Shown here: positions 48,396 through 57,743 of the stretch, in pieces | Layout: each line of letters opens with the position of its first letter | Position numbering within the stretch: the stretch's first letter is position 1 | DNA from: Shewanella pealeana ATCC 700345 | Lineage (GTDB): Bacteria; Pseudomonadota; Gammaproteobacteria; Enterobacterales; Shewanellaceae | Direction: 5' to 3' | NCBI RefSeq assembly: GCF_000018285.1 | Contig: NC_009901.1 | Location: 2,727,001-2,791,000, forward strand | Length of the DNA: 64,000 nucleotides | Made by a program: the position numbers and the translations under genes | Notes under the pieces: model-generated | Seen by the model: the letters and a program-made list of their open reading frames with translations, nothing else | The model's database searches: none | Told to the model about the DNA's origin: nothing

Positions 48396-50381
48396 TTACA
48401 TAAAGATAAACTGACGATAAAGCGCAATAAGCTGCTGTCGAATGATCTTAGCCTGATCCGCGCCACCTTCACCTTCATCGACACACAGGAGTAACTCCTT
48501 CTCCTTGGCTGTGATCTGCTGACACAGGGCTGACAAATTCTCACAAAATTGCGCCCTATCCATGTGGCTAACTGCAACCTGAGTTTGACTACCAGAGTCG
48601 AGTCTACGCTTAGATGAACTAGGCACTATGCCATTGGCCATGTTATAGATAATTTGATGGCCTCGTCGCTCAGCAGACTCGTCGATGGCACTTTGCATCG
48701 CAGTTGTCACCTTATCTGCATATAGAATCGCTTTGCCGTTCTCGTTACGCGCAGCTCGGCCGATAATTTGAATCAGCGCCTGTTCAGAACGTAAGAAACC
48801 GGCTGTATCGGCATCGAGTACCGCCACCAAGGATGCCTCAGGAATATCTAAACCTTCACGCAATAGGTTAATGCCTATCAGCACATCAATCTCTCCCACA
48901 CGCAGAGCTTTTATGATCTCGACCCTATCGTTGGTTTTGATATCTGAATGTAAATAGCTGACTTTAATCCCTTTGGCAGACAAAAAGTCATTTAACGATT
49001 CAGCGCTTTTTTTAGTTAACGTGGTCACCAGTGTCCGCTCGTTGCGGGCAAGTCTAAGGGCTATCTCTTGAACGAGATCCTCAAGATTATTGTCAGAAGG
49101 ACGAATTTCAATTTCAGGATCGAGTAAACCTGTAGGACGTATAATCTGCTTAAATACCTGCTGTTTTGATTTTGATAGCTCGTAGTTGCTCGGAGTGGCT
49201 GACACAAAAATGGTTTGTGGTTTAATGCTCTCAAACTCAGTGAAGCTCAAAGGACGGTTGTTACGGGCAGAAGGGAGACGAAACCCAAAATCGATTAGAG
49301 TGTTCTTACGGCTCTGATCACTCTTATACATGGCCGATATCTGCGGGATCATCACATGTGACTCGTCAATAAACAGTAAGCCATCTTTAGGGAGATAGTC
49401 GAACAAGGTTGTTGGCGGTAACTGTGGGTCGCGTTGATTTAGATAGGAAGCATAGTTCTCAATACCTGGACAATAGCCCTGTAATCGCAGCAACTCGAGA
49501 TCTGACACTGTGCGCTCATATAACCTCGCCGCCTCAGTCAGTCTATTATCTGCATTGAGTATGGCGACCTGTTGCTCCATATCGCTCATTATCTGCCCGC
49601 AGGCCAATTCCACCTGCTCTATAGATACCGAATACAAGGTTTTTGGCGAGACACAATATTCAGCGATTGTCTCGAGTTGCTGGCCACTGATGGCATCAAT
49701 CCAATACAATTGATTGACTCGGCCAGCTTCAATTTCAACTGTCAGCGCCTGATGCTCGGAATCAGCAGGAAAGATATCAATCACTCCCTCACGTACTAAA
49801 AACGTCGCCCGATTGATAGTGCGATTACAACGCGTGTACTGCAACCGCTCCAACCGCTGGATTAAATCATCAAGGTCTATTTCTTGTCCTAGCCAGAGCT
49901 TAACTTGCAAGGAACGGTAGGCATCAGGATCTCCTAAACCATATATCGACGAGACAGACGCCACGACGATAACATCTCTACGCTCAATCAAGGCCTTAGT
50001 GGTTGATAATCGCAGCCGCTCTAAGTGCTCGTTAATGGCTGAGTCTTTACGAATGAAACGATCGCTACCGGGAAGGTACACTTCAGGCTGATAATAATCG
50101 TAATAAGATACAAAGAATTCAACGGCATTTTCAGGGAAAAAATGCCTCATTTCACTATATAGCTGCGCGGCTAATGTCTTGTTATGAGCCAGAATAATCG
50201 TTGGCCGTTTTAACCTATGAATGATATTGGCCACAGTGAAGGTTTTACCCGAACCCGTAACACCTTTTAAGGTTTGATGGCTGCTTCCACTATCAATCCC
50301 ATCGACTAAGCGAGCGATGGCTTCAGGCTGATCGCCTGAAGGCGTATAGTTCGAATGTAAGATAAAGGTATTTTTAGACAT
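48396..50381 (-). CDS. uvrB: UvrB-type excinuclease subunit, divergent
   Basis: About 661 aa from ATG at 50381, with AAGGCGAG upstream. UvrB features: TPSGDQPEAIARLVDG, GVTGSGKTFTVAN, the beta-hairpin region FFVSYYDYYQPEVYLPGSDRFI (canonical proteins have YxPSTDTFIEKDA), DGLLFIDESHVMIPQ, GINLLREGLDIPEASLVAVLDAD and QIIGRAARNENGKAILYAD. Substitutions at the hairpin (GSDRFIRKDSAINEHLE) and a C-terminal region where the UVR/UvrC-contact motif is hardly recognisable (QFCENLSALCQQITAKEKELLLCVDEGEGG) set it apart. It may be the only uvrB or a second paralogue; the window cannot decide. Nucleotide-excision repair is the expected role. Confidence 0.88.
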   Translation of the reverse strand: MSKNTFILHSNYTPSGDQPEAIARLVDGIDSGSSHQTLKGVTGSGKTFTVANIIHRLKRPTIILAHNKTLAAQLYSEMRHFFPENAVEFFVSYYDYYQPEVYLPGSDRFIRKDSAINEHLERLRLSTTKALIERRDVIVVASVSSIYGLGDPDAYRSLQVKLWLGQEIDLDDLIQRLERLQYTRCNRTINRATFLVREGVIDIFPADSEHQALTVEIEAGRVNQLYWIDAISGQQLETIAEYCVSPKTLYSVSIEQVELACGQIMSDMEQQVAILNADNRLTEAARLYERTVSDLELLRLQGYCPGIENYASYLNQRDPQLPPTTLFDYLPKDGLLFIDESHVMIPQISAMYKSDQSRKNTLIDFGFRLPSARNNRPLSFTEFESIKPQTIFVSATPSNYELSKSKQQVFKQIIRPTGLLDPEIEIRPSDNNLEDLVQEIALRLARNERTLVTTLTKKSAESLNDFLSAKGIKVSYLHSDIKTNDRVEIIKALRVGEIDVLIGINLLREGLDIPEASLVAVLDADTAGFLRSEQALIQIIGRAARNENGKAILYADKVTTAMQSAIDESAERRGHQIIYNMANGIVPSSSKRRLDSGSQTQVAVSHMDRAQFCENLSALCQQITAKEKELLLCVDEGEGGADQAKIIRQQLIALYRQFIFM

Positions 50382-50610
50382 AAGCACTCGCCTTTAATCA
50401 AGTCTCGCTGCGTGTCTGTAGTACAGCTCACAGCAGCTTAGATTAACTATAGAGTATCAAGCTTAGTCGATGGCTAGGAGGCTGGTTTAAGTCGGATAAA
50501 ATAATTGATTTACTAATTTAACGCTTAACCCCAATCAAGTGCCATCAAAAATATTGATAGCACACCTGCACCTTAGCCTTAAGCATATCTTGAACTTATA
50601 TTAGCCGTCA

Positions 50611-50650
50611 CTCTAACCTCTAACCTCTAACCTCTAACCTCTAACCTCTA
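50611..50650. repeat. Tandem CTCTAAC heptamers (5.7 copies)
   Basis: Five complete CTCTAAC units and one CTCTA between the helicase stop and uvrB. No mismatches. Possible slippage site; it precedes uvrB in transcription order. Confidence 0.95.
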
Positions 50651-50678
50651 CGCCCTGGCCTTAACGGCATAAGGCTCA

Positions 50679-53669
50679 CTAAGCCGCCGTTTCCTTTGGT
50701 TCATCCGGAGCATTGCAAGTGTACTGACAGCTTTCGGCCACACCTTTTTTATGTGAACTACAAGCTAGAAAGCTCTTGCCCGTACGACTGTTGGTACGCT
50801 TAACTAATTTACCCGAAATACACTCTGGACAGACTTGGATCTTATGGCCGCATTTTGCAGAGCTGCAGAAGTGCTTAGTTTCGTTACTAAGCATAGGGGC
50901 GCTATTACAGACTCGGCATGCCTCAAGCTTAGTATCGCAATAGTCTTGCCCTAAGGAGCAAGTGTAAAACAAGCCATAACGACCCTCTCTTGGGATGAGT
51001 TTGCCCTCGTTACACTCAGGGCAACAAAGTTGCTCGTGATATAGGGGAGCAAGATCGCTAAGGTAAACACGTATATCGGCTGTAAAGCCCCTTAGCTCTT
51101 TAACAAATACAGACTCTTTACCTAATTCAGCCTGAACAAATACCGTTTGTTTGGCTCGTGACAATGCGACGTAAAATAAGCGTCGCTCCTCGGTATCGGC
51201 GTAACTATCAAGCTTTGGTAACAAGACTTCTAAGATAGGATCGCTATCGATTTTGCATGGGAAACCATACTTGTCGTCATTCACATCGAGCACGATAACA
51301 AAGTCGGCTTGCTTACCTTTAGAAGCATGGGCAGAAAAACCTGAGATCTCAAACTGCGGATAACTCTTTTGCCAACGACTCAGCTCTTTTAGCGACGCGT
51401 TAAAGCGGCCGATTAACATCACCGTCGCGCGCTTAGGTTTCTTTATATGGCTTGTGACCTCATAGATACTGTCAAAAGCCTGCGCGACTGCAGCCTCTTT
51501 ATTATTAATAAGCAAGCAAACTTGTGGATTCTCGCTGTGGCTATGGGTCGTAAGGCGCTTCTTTAACTGGGCAGGGTTTGCCTGAATAAATTGTGAAGCC
51601 ACCTTCTCGATTCTGTCGTTAAATCTGAAGGTCTTGTCAAGCATAACAGTTGCTGTCGCGCCGAAGGTTTCACTAAACTGAGTGGTTAAACCGAGATCGC
51701 TACCGGTAAAACGATAAATCGCCTGCCAGTCATCTCCCACACAAAACAGGGCACATCCTGGGCTTGAGTCCCGCAGCTCTGTCACTAACTTGGCGCGCTC
51801 TGGCGAAATATCCTGAAACTCATCAACCATGATGTATTTATATCGAAAGCGCTCAGCGGTTTTCTGATGAAAATCCTTGGCTTGGGTTATCTTCAGCGCT
51901 TCGGCGATCATGTCAGAAAAATCTAAAGTATTAAGTAATTTAAGTTGCTTGTCATAACGGTCATATACCCACCTAAAGAGGTGTAAGAACGCCTTCCATC
52001 TGAGTTGGTTATAAGTCGCAATCTTCTTGTTTGAACCTGCAGTCATGGTTAACGACTCAAGCATGGCTAAGGTATAGCTTGAAGACTTAAACAGCCCCAA
52101 AAAGCTCGACATCAAGCGACTCACATTACGATACACGCCTAAGTGTTTAACCTGAGCAAATACCTCTTGCGGAGAGATAGGCTTAAAAAGCTGACTCTGT
52201 TCAAGGCCTAGCTCGCCGCAGCGTCCACACAATAGCGCCTCTAGAGCCTGCTCTAATCCGCCCTTTTCGGCCTGCCAGCTAAAGGTTTGCAACAGGCAGG
52301 TGTTATGACGCTTATGTAGCGAAATCTTCCACTCACGGCTTTGTTGGTACGCTGCTTTATCGATATCTGGACGTGTATTGCCCTGTTTATCCAGCCCAAA
52401 ATGCTCTAGATAGGCATCGAGTACAGGAATATAGAAATCAGGTTGATAGACGCTCTTTCCTGGCTCTGTGATCTCAAGGCTCTCTTGAGAGCGATATTTA
52501 GGCTCATACTCGAACTCGATACCGTGGGTATAAAGGTAATTACAGATGGTTAGCTCTTGAAAGCTCTTAACTAGATCGCCCGATAACGCACGGATCTCGT
52601 TATTTTTCAGATAGGCGCGATACTGGCCTTGGCTGTTAAAATCCAACTCGTTCACTTGAGGGTACAGATAACGGCCAAAATAATCGGCAACGGGATCGGC
52701 CATCTGTGGATCGGCAACAATGTCGTCAATCTGTAGATCGACAAATTGCGTCAGACGCTTATCATCACTCGCCAGTACAGACACTTGGGTCGAGCGATTT
52801 AAGTAGTATTGGATGATCTCCTTACCTAAGGCATGAAAGGTACTGACTTTAACCCCAGCTAATGTCCCATCTCCGTGCGTAGAAACTCCAGCTATGGTAC
52901 TTATTCGTTGCTCAAGTTCGACTCTGGCATCTCTGCCGTAGGCTAGCATCAAGATCTCTTCCGGCCGCGCCAAACCTTGATTAACCAAGTATGCGGCCTT
53001 TGCCGCCATGGTGCTGGTTTTACCTGTGCCCGCCCCCGCAATCACTAAGGTGTTGTTCTCATCTATAACACAGGCTTGACGCTGTAATGGCGTTAATGGG
53101 TTTGCCTCTATAGAGTCAAACAGTTGCTGATGCGCATCTAGCTGCTTTTCCTGCCACCACTGGTTATATTTTGTGGTAAACGCCTCGGGCTGCTTAATGA
53201 ACTTTGCGAGTCTGCAGTTAAACTGACTGGTGTCAAAACCTAACTGGCTAAAATGCTCGACACGGTTAAATACCGCCAATGAATCTTGAAACTCATGCTG
53301 TAACTGGTTTGTATCTGAATCACGTAAATATCGCTTATGTAGACCAAAGCGATTGTCAAAACGCATTATATCTGCCAGTAGATCATCATAGCTGACTTGT
53401 AGCGCCGCTTTGCTGTGTAGCACATGGTTACTCAGAGCGTACTTAAACAGAGGTTTACTGTCGATAAAGCGGAAAAAGCTAAAACGCTTATCTCCCCAAA
53501 CTAATGTTTGGGTAAACCAGCCTTCACGCACTTCAACGGTTTGATTGAACAGCGGGTAAGGATGAAGCTTACCGTTTATGGTTAACCCCTGCTCGCAAAG
53601 CTTGGCACCATTACAGAATATGATCCCTTGCACAAAACCGAACTCAACAGAATGTCGCCTAAGCTCCAT
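50679..53669 (-). CDS. Helicase IV-like UvrD-family helicase with C-terminal zinc fingers
   Basis: 996 aa. Superfamily 1 motifs: LVIAGAGTGKTSTMAAKAAYL (Walker A, about 219), AYGRDARVELEQRI, VDEFQDISPERAKLV (motif II), VGDDWQAIYRFTGSDLG (motif III), DKTFRFND, FSAHASKGKQADFVIVLDV (motif V) and EERRLFYVALSRAK (motif VI). The N-terminal 200 residues resemble the HelD extension. From about 895 it has three cysteine clusters (CCPECNEGKLIPREGRYGLFYTC, CRVCNSA..CSSAKCGHK, CPECISGKLVKRTNSRTG), similar to topoisomerase-I zinc ribbons. The helicase probably acts in recombination or replication restart. The uvrB gene follows 300 bp downstream. Confidence 0.88.
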   Translation of the reverse strand: MELRRHSVEFGFVQGIIFCNGAKLCEQGLTINGKLHPYPLFNQTVEVREGWFTQTLVWGDKRFSFFRFIDSKPLFKYALSNHVLHSKAALQVSYDDLLADIMRFDNRFGLHKRYLRDSDTNQLQHEFQDSLAVFNRVEHFSQLGFDTSQFNCRLAKFIKQPEAFTTKYNQWWQEKQLDAHQQLFDSIEANPLTPLQRQACVIDENNTLVIAGAGTGKTSTMAAKAAYLVNQGLARPEEILMLAYGRDARVELEQRISTIAGVSTHGDGTLAGVKVSTFHALGKEIIQYYLNRSTQVSVLASDDKRLTQFVDLQIDDIVADPQMADPVADYFGRYLYPQVNELDFNSQGQYRAYLKNNEIRALSGDLVKSFQELTICNYLYTHGIEFEYEPKYRSQESLEITEPGKSVYQPDFYIPVLDAYLEHFGLDKQGNTRPDIDKAAYQQSREWKISLHKRHNTCLLQTFSWQAEKGGLEQALEALLCGRCGELGLEQSQLFKPISPQEVFAQVKHLGVYRNVSRLMSSFLGLFKSSSYTLAMLESLTMTAGSNKKIATYNQLRWKAFLHLFRWVYDRYDKQLKLLNTLDFSDMIAEALKITQAKDFHQKTAERFRYKYIMVDEFQDISPERAKLVTELRDSSPGCALFCVGDDWQAIYRFTGSDLGLTTQFSETFGATATVMLDKTFRFNDRIEKVASQFIQANPAQLKKRLTTHSHSENPQVCLLINNKEAAVAQAFDSIYEVTSHIKKPKRATVMLIGRFNASLKELSRWQKSYPQFEISGFSAHASKGKQADFVIVLDVNDDKYGFPCKIDSDPILEVLLPKLDSYADTEERRLFYVALSRAKQTVFVQAELGKESVFVKELRGFTADIRVYLSDLAPLYHEQLCCPECNEGKLIPREGRYGLFYTCSLGQDYCDTKLEACRVCNSAPMLSNETKHFCSSAKCGHKIQVCPECISGKLVKRTNSRTGKSFLACSSHKKGVAESCQYTCNAPDEPKETAA

Positions 53670-53706
53670 TTACAACCTCTGATTGATAAAATACCGCGGC
53701 ATAATA

Positions 53707-53940
53707 TCAAGTAATTTCAGCTGCAAATAGCAGTAATCTTGTTATGTGCTTAAATTTTACCAGCACTTTATACACTAGGCCCATGTGTAAATTGTTGATA
53801 AAAACATCGGTGTAAATCGCAAGGTCATTTTTAGCTTTTTTTAAATATAAAATCTGCATGACAAGCGTGATTGACCACACAAAAACGAAGCGAAACCCAC
53901 TAATTAAGCGCAGCATCACATACCCAAGTTTCTTATACAT
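53707..53940 (-). CDS. Small hypothetical membrane-associated protein, 77 aa
   Basis: GAGG lies 5 nt before the ATG at 53940. One hydrophobic region (RFVFVWSITLVMQILYL) and a second near the C-terminus (HITRLLLFAAEIT); basic overall. Not recognised. It lies 37 bp upstream of the helicase gene, on the same strand, so it may be its leader gene. Confidence 0.45.
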   Translation of the reverse strand: MYKKLGYVMLRLISGFRFVFVWSITLVMQILYLKKAKNDLAIYTDVFINNLHMGLVYKVLVKFKHITRLLLFAAEIT

Positions 53941-54045
53941 GCTAGCCTCTATATACATTCATAGCACGCAAAAAACTAAACAAATGCTATGCAATATCAT
54001 CTAGATAACAGATCCATTGATGGAATGATAAAAGGGTTCACCATA

Positions 54046-54396
54046 ATGAAAAAAGTACTAATTGCTGGTCTTGTAAGCTGTTTATTCGCAGGTACTGCTA
54101 GTGCAGAAAGTGCAAAAAACCTAGACAAAGATACTGCGCTTGGCATGGCAAGTCTCATGATTTGTACAACCTTCTATGCCGAACAAGATATGCACCTTGA
54201 AGGCAACATTGTCGGCCAATCGATGATGGCTCACAAAAACTCTGGTATTGAAGAGATGGTTATGTCAAAAGAAACCAGCGAAGCATTAGATGATTATATG
54301 AGTATCTTCAATGCAGCCAATAAAGAGCAGCAAGTTAAGCTTTGTGATGATGCAATCAAATTTGCTCGCGAAAGTGATTTTGTCGAGGCTGAATAG
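54046..54396 (+). CDS. Small periplasmic protein
   Basis: 116 aa from ATG 54046 after AAAGGG; Sec signal MKKVLIAGLVSCLFAGTASAES. Mature part about 96 aa, acidic and helical with two cysteines (MICTTF and KLCDDA) that could form a disulfide. Family not recognised. A terminator follows. Confidence 0.75.
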   Translation: MKKVLIAGLVSCLFAGTASAESAKNLDKDTALGMASLMICTTFYAEQDMHLEGNIVGQSMMAHKNSGIEEMVMSKETSEALDDYMSIFNAANKEQQVKLCDDAIKFARESDFVEAE

Positions 54397-54423
54397 GCCA
54401 GCAGCTTTATGCTTAAACACTTT

Positions 54424-54451
54424 GATAGCCCCGTAAGGGGTTATCTTGTTT
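54424..54451 (+). terminator. Terminator after the periplasmic protein gene
   Basis: GATAGCCCC-GTAA-GGGGTTATC stem (one G:T pair) followed by a T-rich tract. Confidence 0.8.
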
Positions 54452-54638
54452 TTATGCTTTATCCCAAACCACCTTTTTCAAGCTTTATTTCCCTAAACCA
54501 AGCTTAATAGCACCGCCCTCTTTAATGCGCATTGAGCCCGAAGCCACTGTTAGCGTTGACTAAATACAGCTGTAGCCCATAATCACAAGTAAAATGCACT
54601 GCAATGCCTTATCTTGCTTATATTTTGGAGCTTTTTTA

Positions 54639-55721
54639 ATGAGTAGCCTTAAACTCAAACCGCACCACTTAGTCTTACTATTCGCCTTAGCGATAGCTTT
54701 CTATGCCTGTTATTTACTCATCTCCCCTTATTTAGGCTCGATAGTACTGGGGTTTATCGTCTCTATATTATTTCTCCCGCTCCATACTCGAATTCAACAG
54801 CGCATGCCTAACAGCCCTAATATGGCCTCAGTATTTTCGTGTACATTAGTGACGGTGATGGTGTTGATCCCATTACTGTTTGTGGCGATGGCGATTATGA
54901 ATGAAGGCATCAACTTTATGACTAATGCCTACGGTTGGCTTACTGACGGCGGAGCAAAAAGCTTTCTTGCTCACCCTTATATTCAAAGTGGCGTCGCCTT
55001 ACTCAATAAGTGGCTGCCATTTGACACAATTAAGATAGATGAGCTGGTACAACAAGCAGCAGGAAAAGTAACCCAGCTGAGTAGCAGCTTATTAACTGCC
55101 AGTACGGGCATTGCAGGTGATGTAGCTGATACCGTTTTAGATTTTGGACTGATGCTATTTGTGTTGTTTTTCTTTTTGCGTGATCAACAGAAAATCATCG
55201 ATAACACTCGCCATATCATTCCATTATCTCGCTCGCAGCAAGGGCTTATCTTCAATGAAATCGGCGTTGTTGCCAAGTCTGCTGTGTTAGGTGCATTTCT
55301 TACTGCATTAGCCCAGGGTGCACTTGGCGGAATAGCCATGTCGTTAGCCGGATTTTCGGGGTTGTTTTGGGGCAGTATGATGGCGTTTGCGTCTTTTATC
55401 CCCTTTGTTGGCACCGCAATGATCTGGCTACCAGCCTCGATTTATTTGTTCATCACCGGTGACTGGCAATGGGCGCTATTTTTGATTGTGTGGGGTGTGG
55501 TGGTTATTGGCTCGATTGATAACTTTCTTAGACCTTGGCTTATGCAAGGCAATACCGGCATGAGCACGCTACTGCTGTTTTTCTCGCTACTGGGTGGTTT
55601 ACAGTTGTTTGGCCTAATCGGCTTGATCTATGGGCCGATCATATTTGCCGTTACCTTGGTGTTAGCTCGGCTATATGAAATTGAGTTTAAAGACTTTATT
55701 GAGCAACAAGATAAAGAGTAA
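54639..55721 (+). CDS. AI-2E family transporter
   Basis: 360 aa from ATG 54639, with GGAG 8 nt upstream; a start at 54594 lacks one. About 8 membrane segments; LFVLFFFLRDQQKI and FIPFVGTAMIWLPASIYLFITG with GLIGLIYGPIIFAVTL are the conserved parts of this family (former PerM/TqsA group). Members include AI-2 exporters and Na+(Li+)/H+ antiporters; the substrate here is unknown. Terminator follows. Confidence 0.88.
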   Translation: MSSLKLKPHHLVLLFALAIAFYACYLLISPYLGSIVLGFIVSILFLPLHTRIQQRMPNSPNMASVFSCTLVTVMVLIPLLFVAMAIMNEGINFMTNAYGWLTDGGAKSFLAHPYIQSGVALLNKWLPFDTIKIDELVQQAAGKVTQLSSSLLTASTGIAGDVADTVLDFGLMLFVLFFFLRDQQKIIDNTRHIIPLSRSQQGLIFNEIGVVAKSAVLGAFLTALAQGALGGIAMSLAGFSGLFWGSMMAFASFIPFVGTAMIWLPASIYLFITGDWQWALFLIVWGVVVIGSIDNFLRPWLMQGNTGMSTLLLFFSLLGGLQLFGLIGLIYGPIIFAVTLVLARLYEIEFKDFIEQQDKE

Positions 55722-55752
55722 TTACCGAGTTAACTCCTACGCTTCCGCTATC

Positions 55753-55786
55753 AAAACAGGCCGCTTAACGTTAAGCGGCCTGTTTT
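55753..55786 (+). terminator. Terminator after the AI-2E gene
   Basis: AAAACAGGCCGCTTAA / TTAAGCGGCCTGTTTT perfect stem. Confidence 0.92.
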
Positions 55787-55954
55787 ATGACCATTCAAGT
55801 TTTCACTTCTAAACTTTCATTTAGAAAATTCAATTTAAAATTTTCATTTAACACCTCTATTTCGAACAAAATCGAAATAACAATTGACACAGCAGCCAGC
55901 TACAACTACATTTCCAGATACATGGAATTGTCAAAAAGTAAAAGGTGCTAAATC

Positions 55955-57538
55955 ATGTACACCAGTCAAACAACCCAAGCGGCAACCGATGCTATCGAGT
56001 GGGCGTTAACTCATGGTATGGCACTAAAAACCACACCTTACTCGGCAACCCATACCGCCTTCAGCTTTACGCCGACACCTATTAGCAAGGCGAGGTATCA
56101 ACAGCTGGTGGACTCAGTCGGTTTGCTTGGCAAGCTGGTTCATTTTGTATCTGAAGATCACCGATTCTTAAACCAAGCGATCGCCCCTATCACCAAAGGC
56201 GATCCCTTCTTTAAGGCCCTGCTGGAGATGCATCAAGCTATTCATCAAGCAAGCAATCAAACGAGCGTTCAAGTGAGCAATCAAGCGCCCCAACAATCAA
56301 TTGATCAAGGCGTGTCGTCAGAAAGTCGTGGTGGTGACGCCAAACGCTTACCGCTACTCATTATGCGCAGTGACTTTATGGACGATGCGGCCTTAGGACC
56401 AAAGCTTATCGAGTTCAACGGCATTGCCGCAGGTATGGGGCCATTCGGACAACGAGTCCATGAACTACATAAATACCTGCAGCTTCAAGCCGCCGATACG
56501 TTTAACTTGTGGTCAGCCAGCCCAAACAGCAAGCTGGTAGACAATCACGCATTAGAGGGATTGGCTCAAGGCATAGCTAATGCCACATTTAAAATTAAGC
56601 GCGAGTTTACAAAAAACGACGCTTCGACAGGTTTTAAAAACAGTCCTCCCGTGTTCCTAATGGTAGTGCAAGCCAATGAGGATAATGTTTACGATCAACA
56701 CCTGTTAGAGCATGTACTGCAAGCAAAAGGCATTAAAACGGTAAGACGCACTTTTCGCGAACTGCACGACAAACTCACAACCGGTAAAGATGATAGATTA
56801 CTGCTCGAGGGTGTCGGCCCCATCGATACCGTGTATCTGCGCGCTGGTTATCAATATTGTGATTATCACGCCAATGACATCATCAGCCGTGTATGCTGCG
56901 AAGCACTGATGCAAACCCGTATTTTTATTGAAAAACACCGAGTGGCGGTTAACGCTACCGTTAGCCAGCAACTGGCCACCAGCAAGCGGGTGCAGATGTT
57001 ACTGTCTTCTATGGCACCTGACGCCCTCACCCGTTTTGGTTTAACTTTAGATGAGGCCAAAACCGTTAAAGGCTTACTTGGCGAGATGCGCGCAGTCACT
57101 CAAGACAGCGCTACATTGATTGCCCACAGTAATACTGACGAATGGGTGCTAAAAAACCAAGGTGAAGGTGGCGGCCACTGCATATTTGGCGAAGACATTC
57201 TGCCAAAGCTTGCCGAGCTTAAACCAAGCGAATATCAGGCCTGGTCACTGATGCGAAGACTACATCCAACCGCGAGAGCTACGGCCGCGTTAACCGTACG
57301 CAAAGGTGAGCTCCACAGAGTCGACGATTTAATTAGCGAAATCGGCATGTTCACCGTACATATCGACGGCGGGGCAGCGATAAACATAATAGATGATAGC
57401 GAGCAGGATACGAACAAACAGCTTAACGCCAAGCAAGCTTACGCCGGTTACTTGATAAGAAGTAAATCAGCGCGCACCACAGAAGGCGGCGTTCACAGCG
57501 GTCAGGGCGTATTGGATTCGTTAGCTTTTAGTGATTAG
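55955..57538 (+). CDS. Glutathione synthetase, eukaryotic (GSS) type
   Basis: 527 aa. Eukaryotic-type glutathione synthetase features in order: MRSDFMDD (137-144), KLIEFNGIAAGMG (150-162, with E153 and N155 in the place of the Mg2+ ligands of the human enzyme), DTVYLRAGYQYCDY (291-304), AVNATVSQQLATSKRVQ (331-347), WVLKNQGEGGGHCIFGEDI (397-415, with E404 and the glycine triad over ATP), EIGMFTVHIDGG and the C-terminal YLIRSKSARTTEGGVHSGQGVLDS. It should ligate gamma-glutamylcysteine and glycine with ATP. Bacterial GshB is a different, shorter ATP-grasp protein with no such motifs. Residues 95-123 are a Gln/Ser/Asn-rich insert. AAGGTG precedes the ATG. No gshA is nearby. Confidence 0.85.
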   Translation: MYTSQTTQAATDAIEWALTHGMALKTTPYSATHTAFSFTPTPISKARYQQLVDSVGLLGKLVHFVSEDHRFLNQAIAPITKGDPFFKALLEMHQAIHQASNQTSVQVSNQAPQQSIDQGVSSESRGGDAKRLPLLIMRSDFMDDAALGPKLIEFNGIAAGMGPFGQRVHELHKYLQLQAADTFNLWSASPNSKLVDNHALEGLAQGIANATFKIKREFTKNDASTGFKNSPPVFLMVVQANEDNVYDQHLLEHVLQAKGIKTVRRTFRELHDKLTTGKDDRLLLEGVGPIDTVYLRAGYQYCDYHANDIISRVCCEALMQTRIFIEKHRVAVNATVSQQLATSKRVQMLLSSMAPDALTRFGLTLDEAKTVKGLLGEMRAVTQDSATLIAHSNTDEWVLKNQGEGGGHCIFGEDILPKLAELKPSEYQAWSLMRRLHPTARATAALTVRKGELHRVDDLISEIGMFTVHIDGGAAINIIDDSEQDTNKQLNAKQAYAGYLIRSKSARTTEGGVHSGQGVLDSLAFSD

Positions 57539-57608
57539 ATTTTAGTGGCTAGCTTTTAGTGACTAGCTTTTAGTGACTAGATTCTACTAACTAGATTTTA
57601 GTAATTGA
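57525..57608. repeat. Six 14-bp tandem repeats covering the end of the glutathione synthetase gene
   Basis: Unit cttttagtgactag: copies at 57525, 57539, 57553, 57567, 57581 and 57595, the last two diverged. The first copy supplies the final codons and the TAG stop, so loss or gain of copies need not alter the protein. Confidence 0.85.
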
Positions 57609-57700
57609 GGCTAATCGTTAGAACTGCAGATTAAGTTTGTAGCCGAAATTGACTACATTATATTGCGAGGAAGATCTTTAAATTAGCCGTACCAGCTAAT

Positions 57701-57730
57701 TAAGCCACTCAAACAAACTTGAGTGGCTTA
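57701..57730. terminator. Hairpin terminator for the secreted protein operon
   Basis: TAAGCCACTCAA / TTGAGTGGCTTA perfect stem 13 bp after the stop of the 57744 gene. Confidence 0.75.
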
Positions 57731-57743
57731 CTAGATTAGCTCA

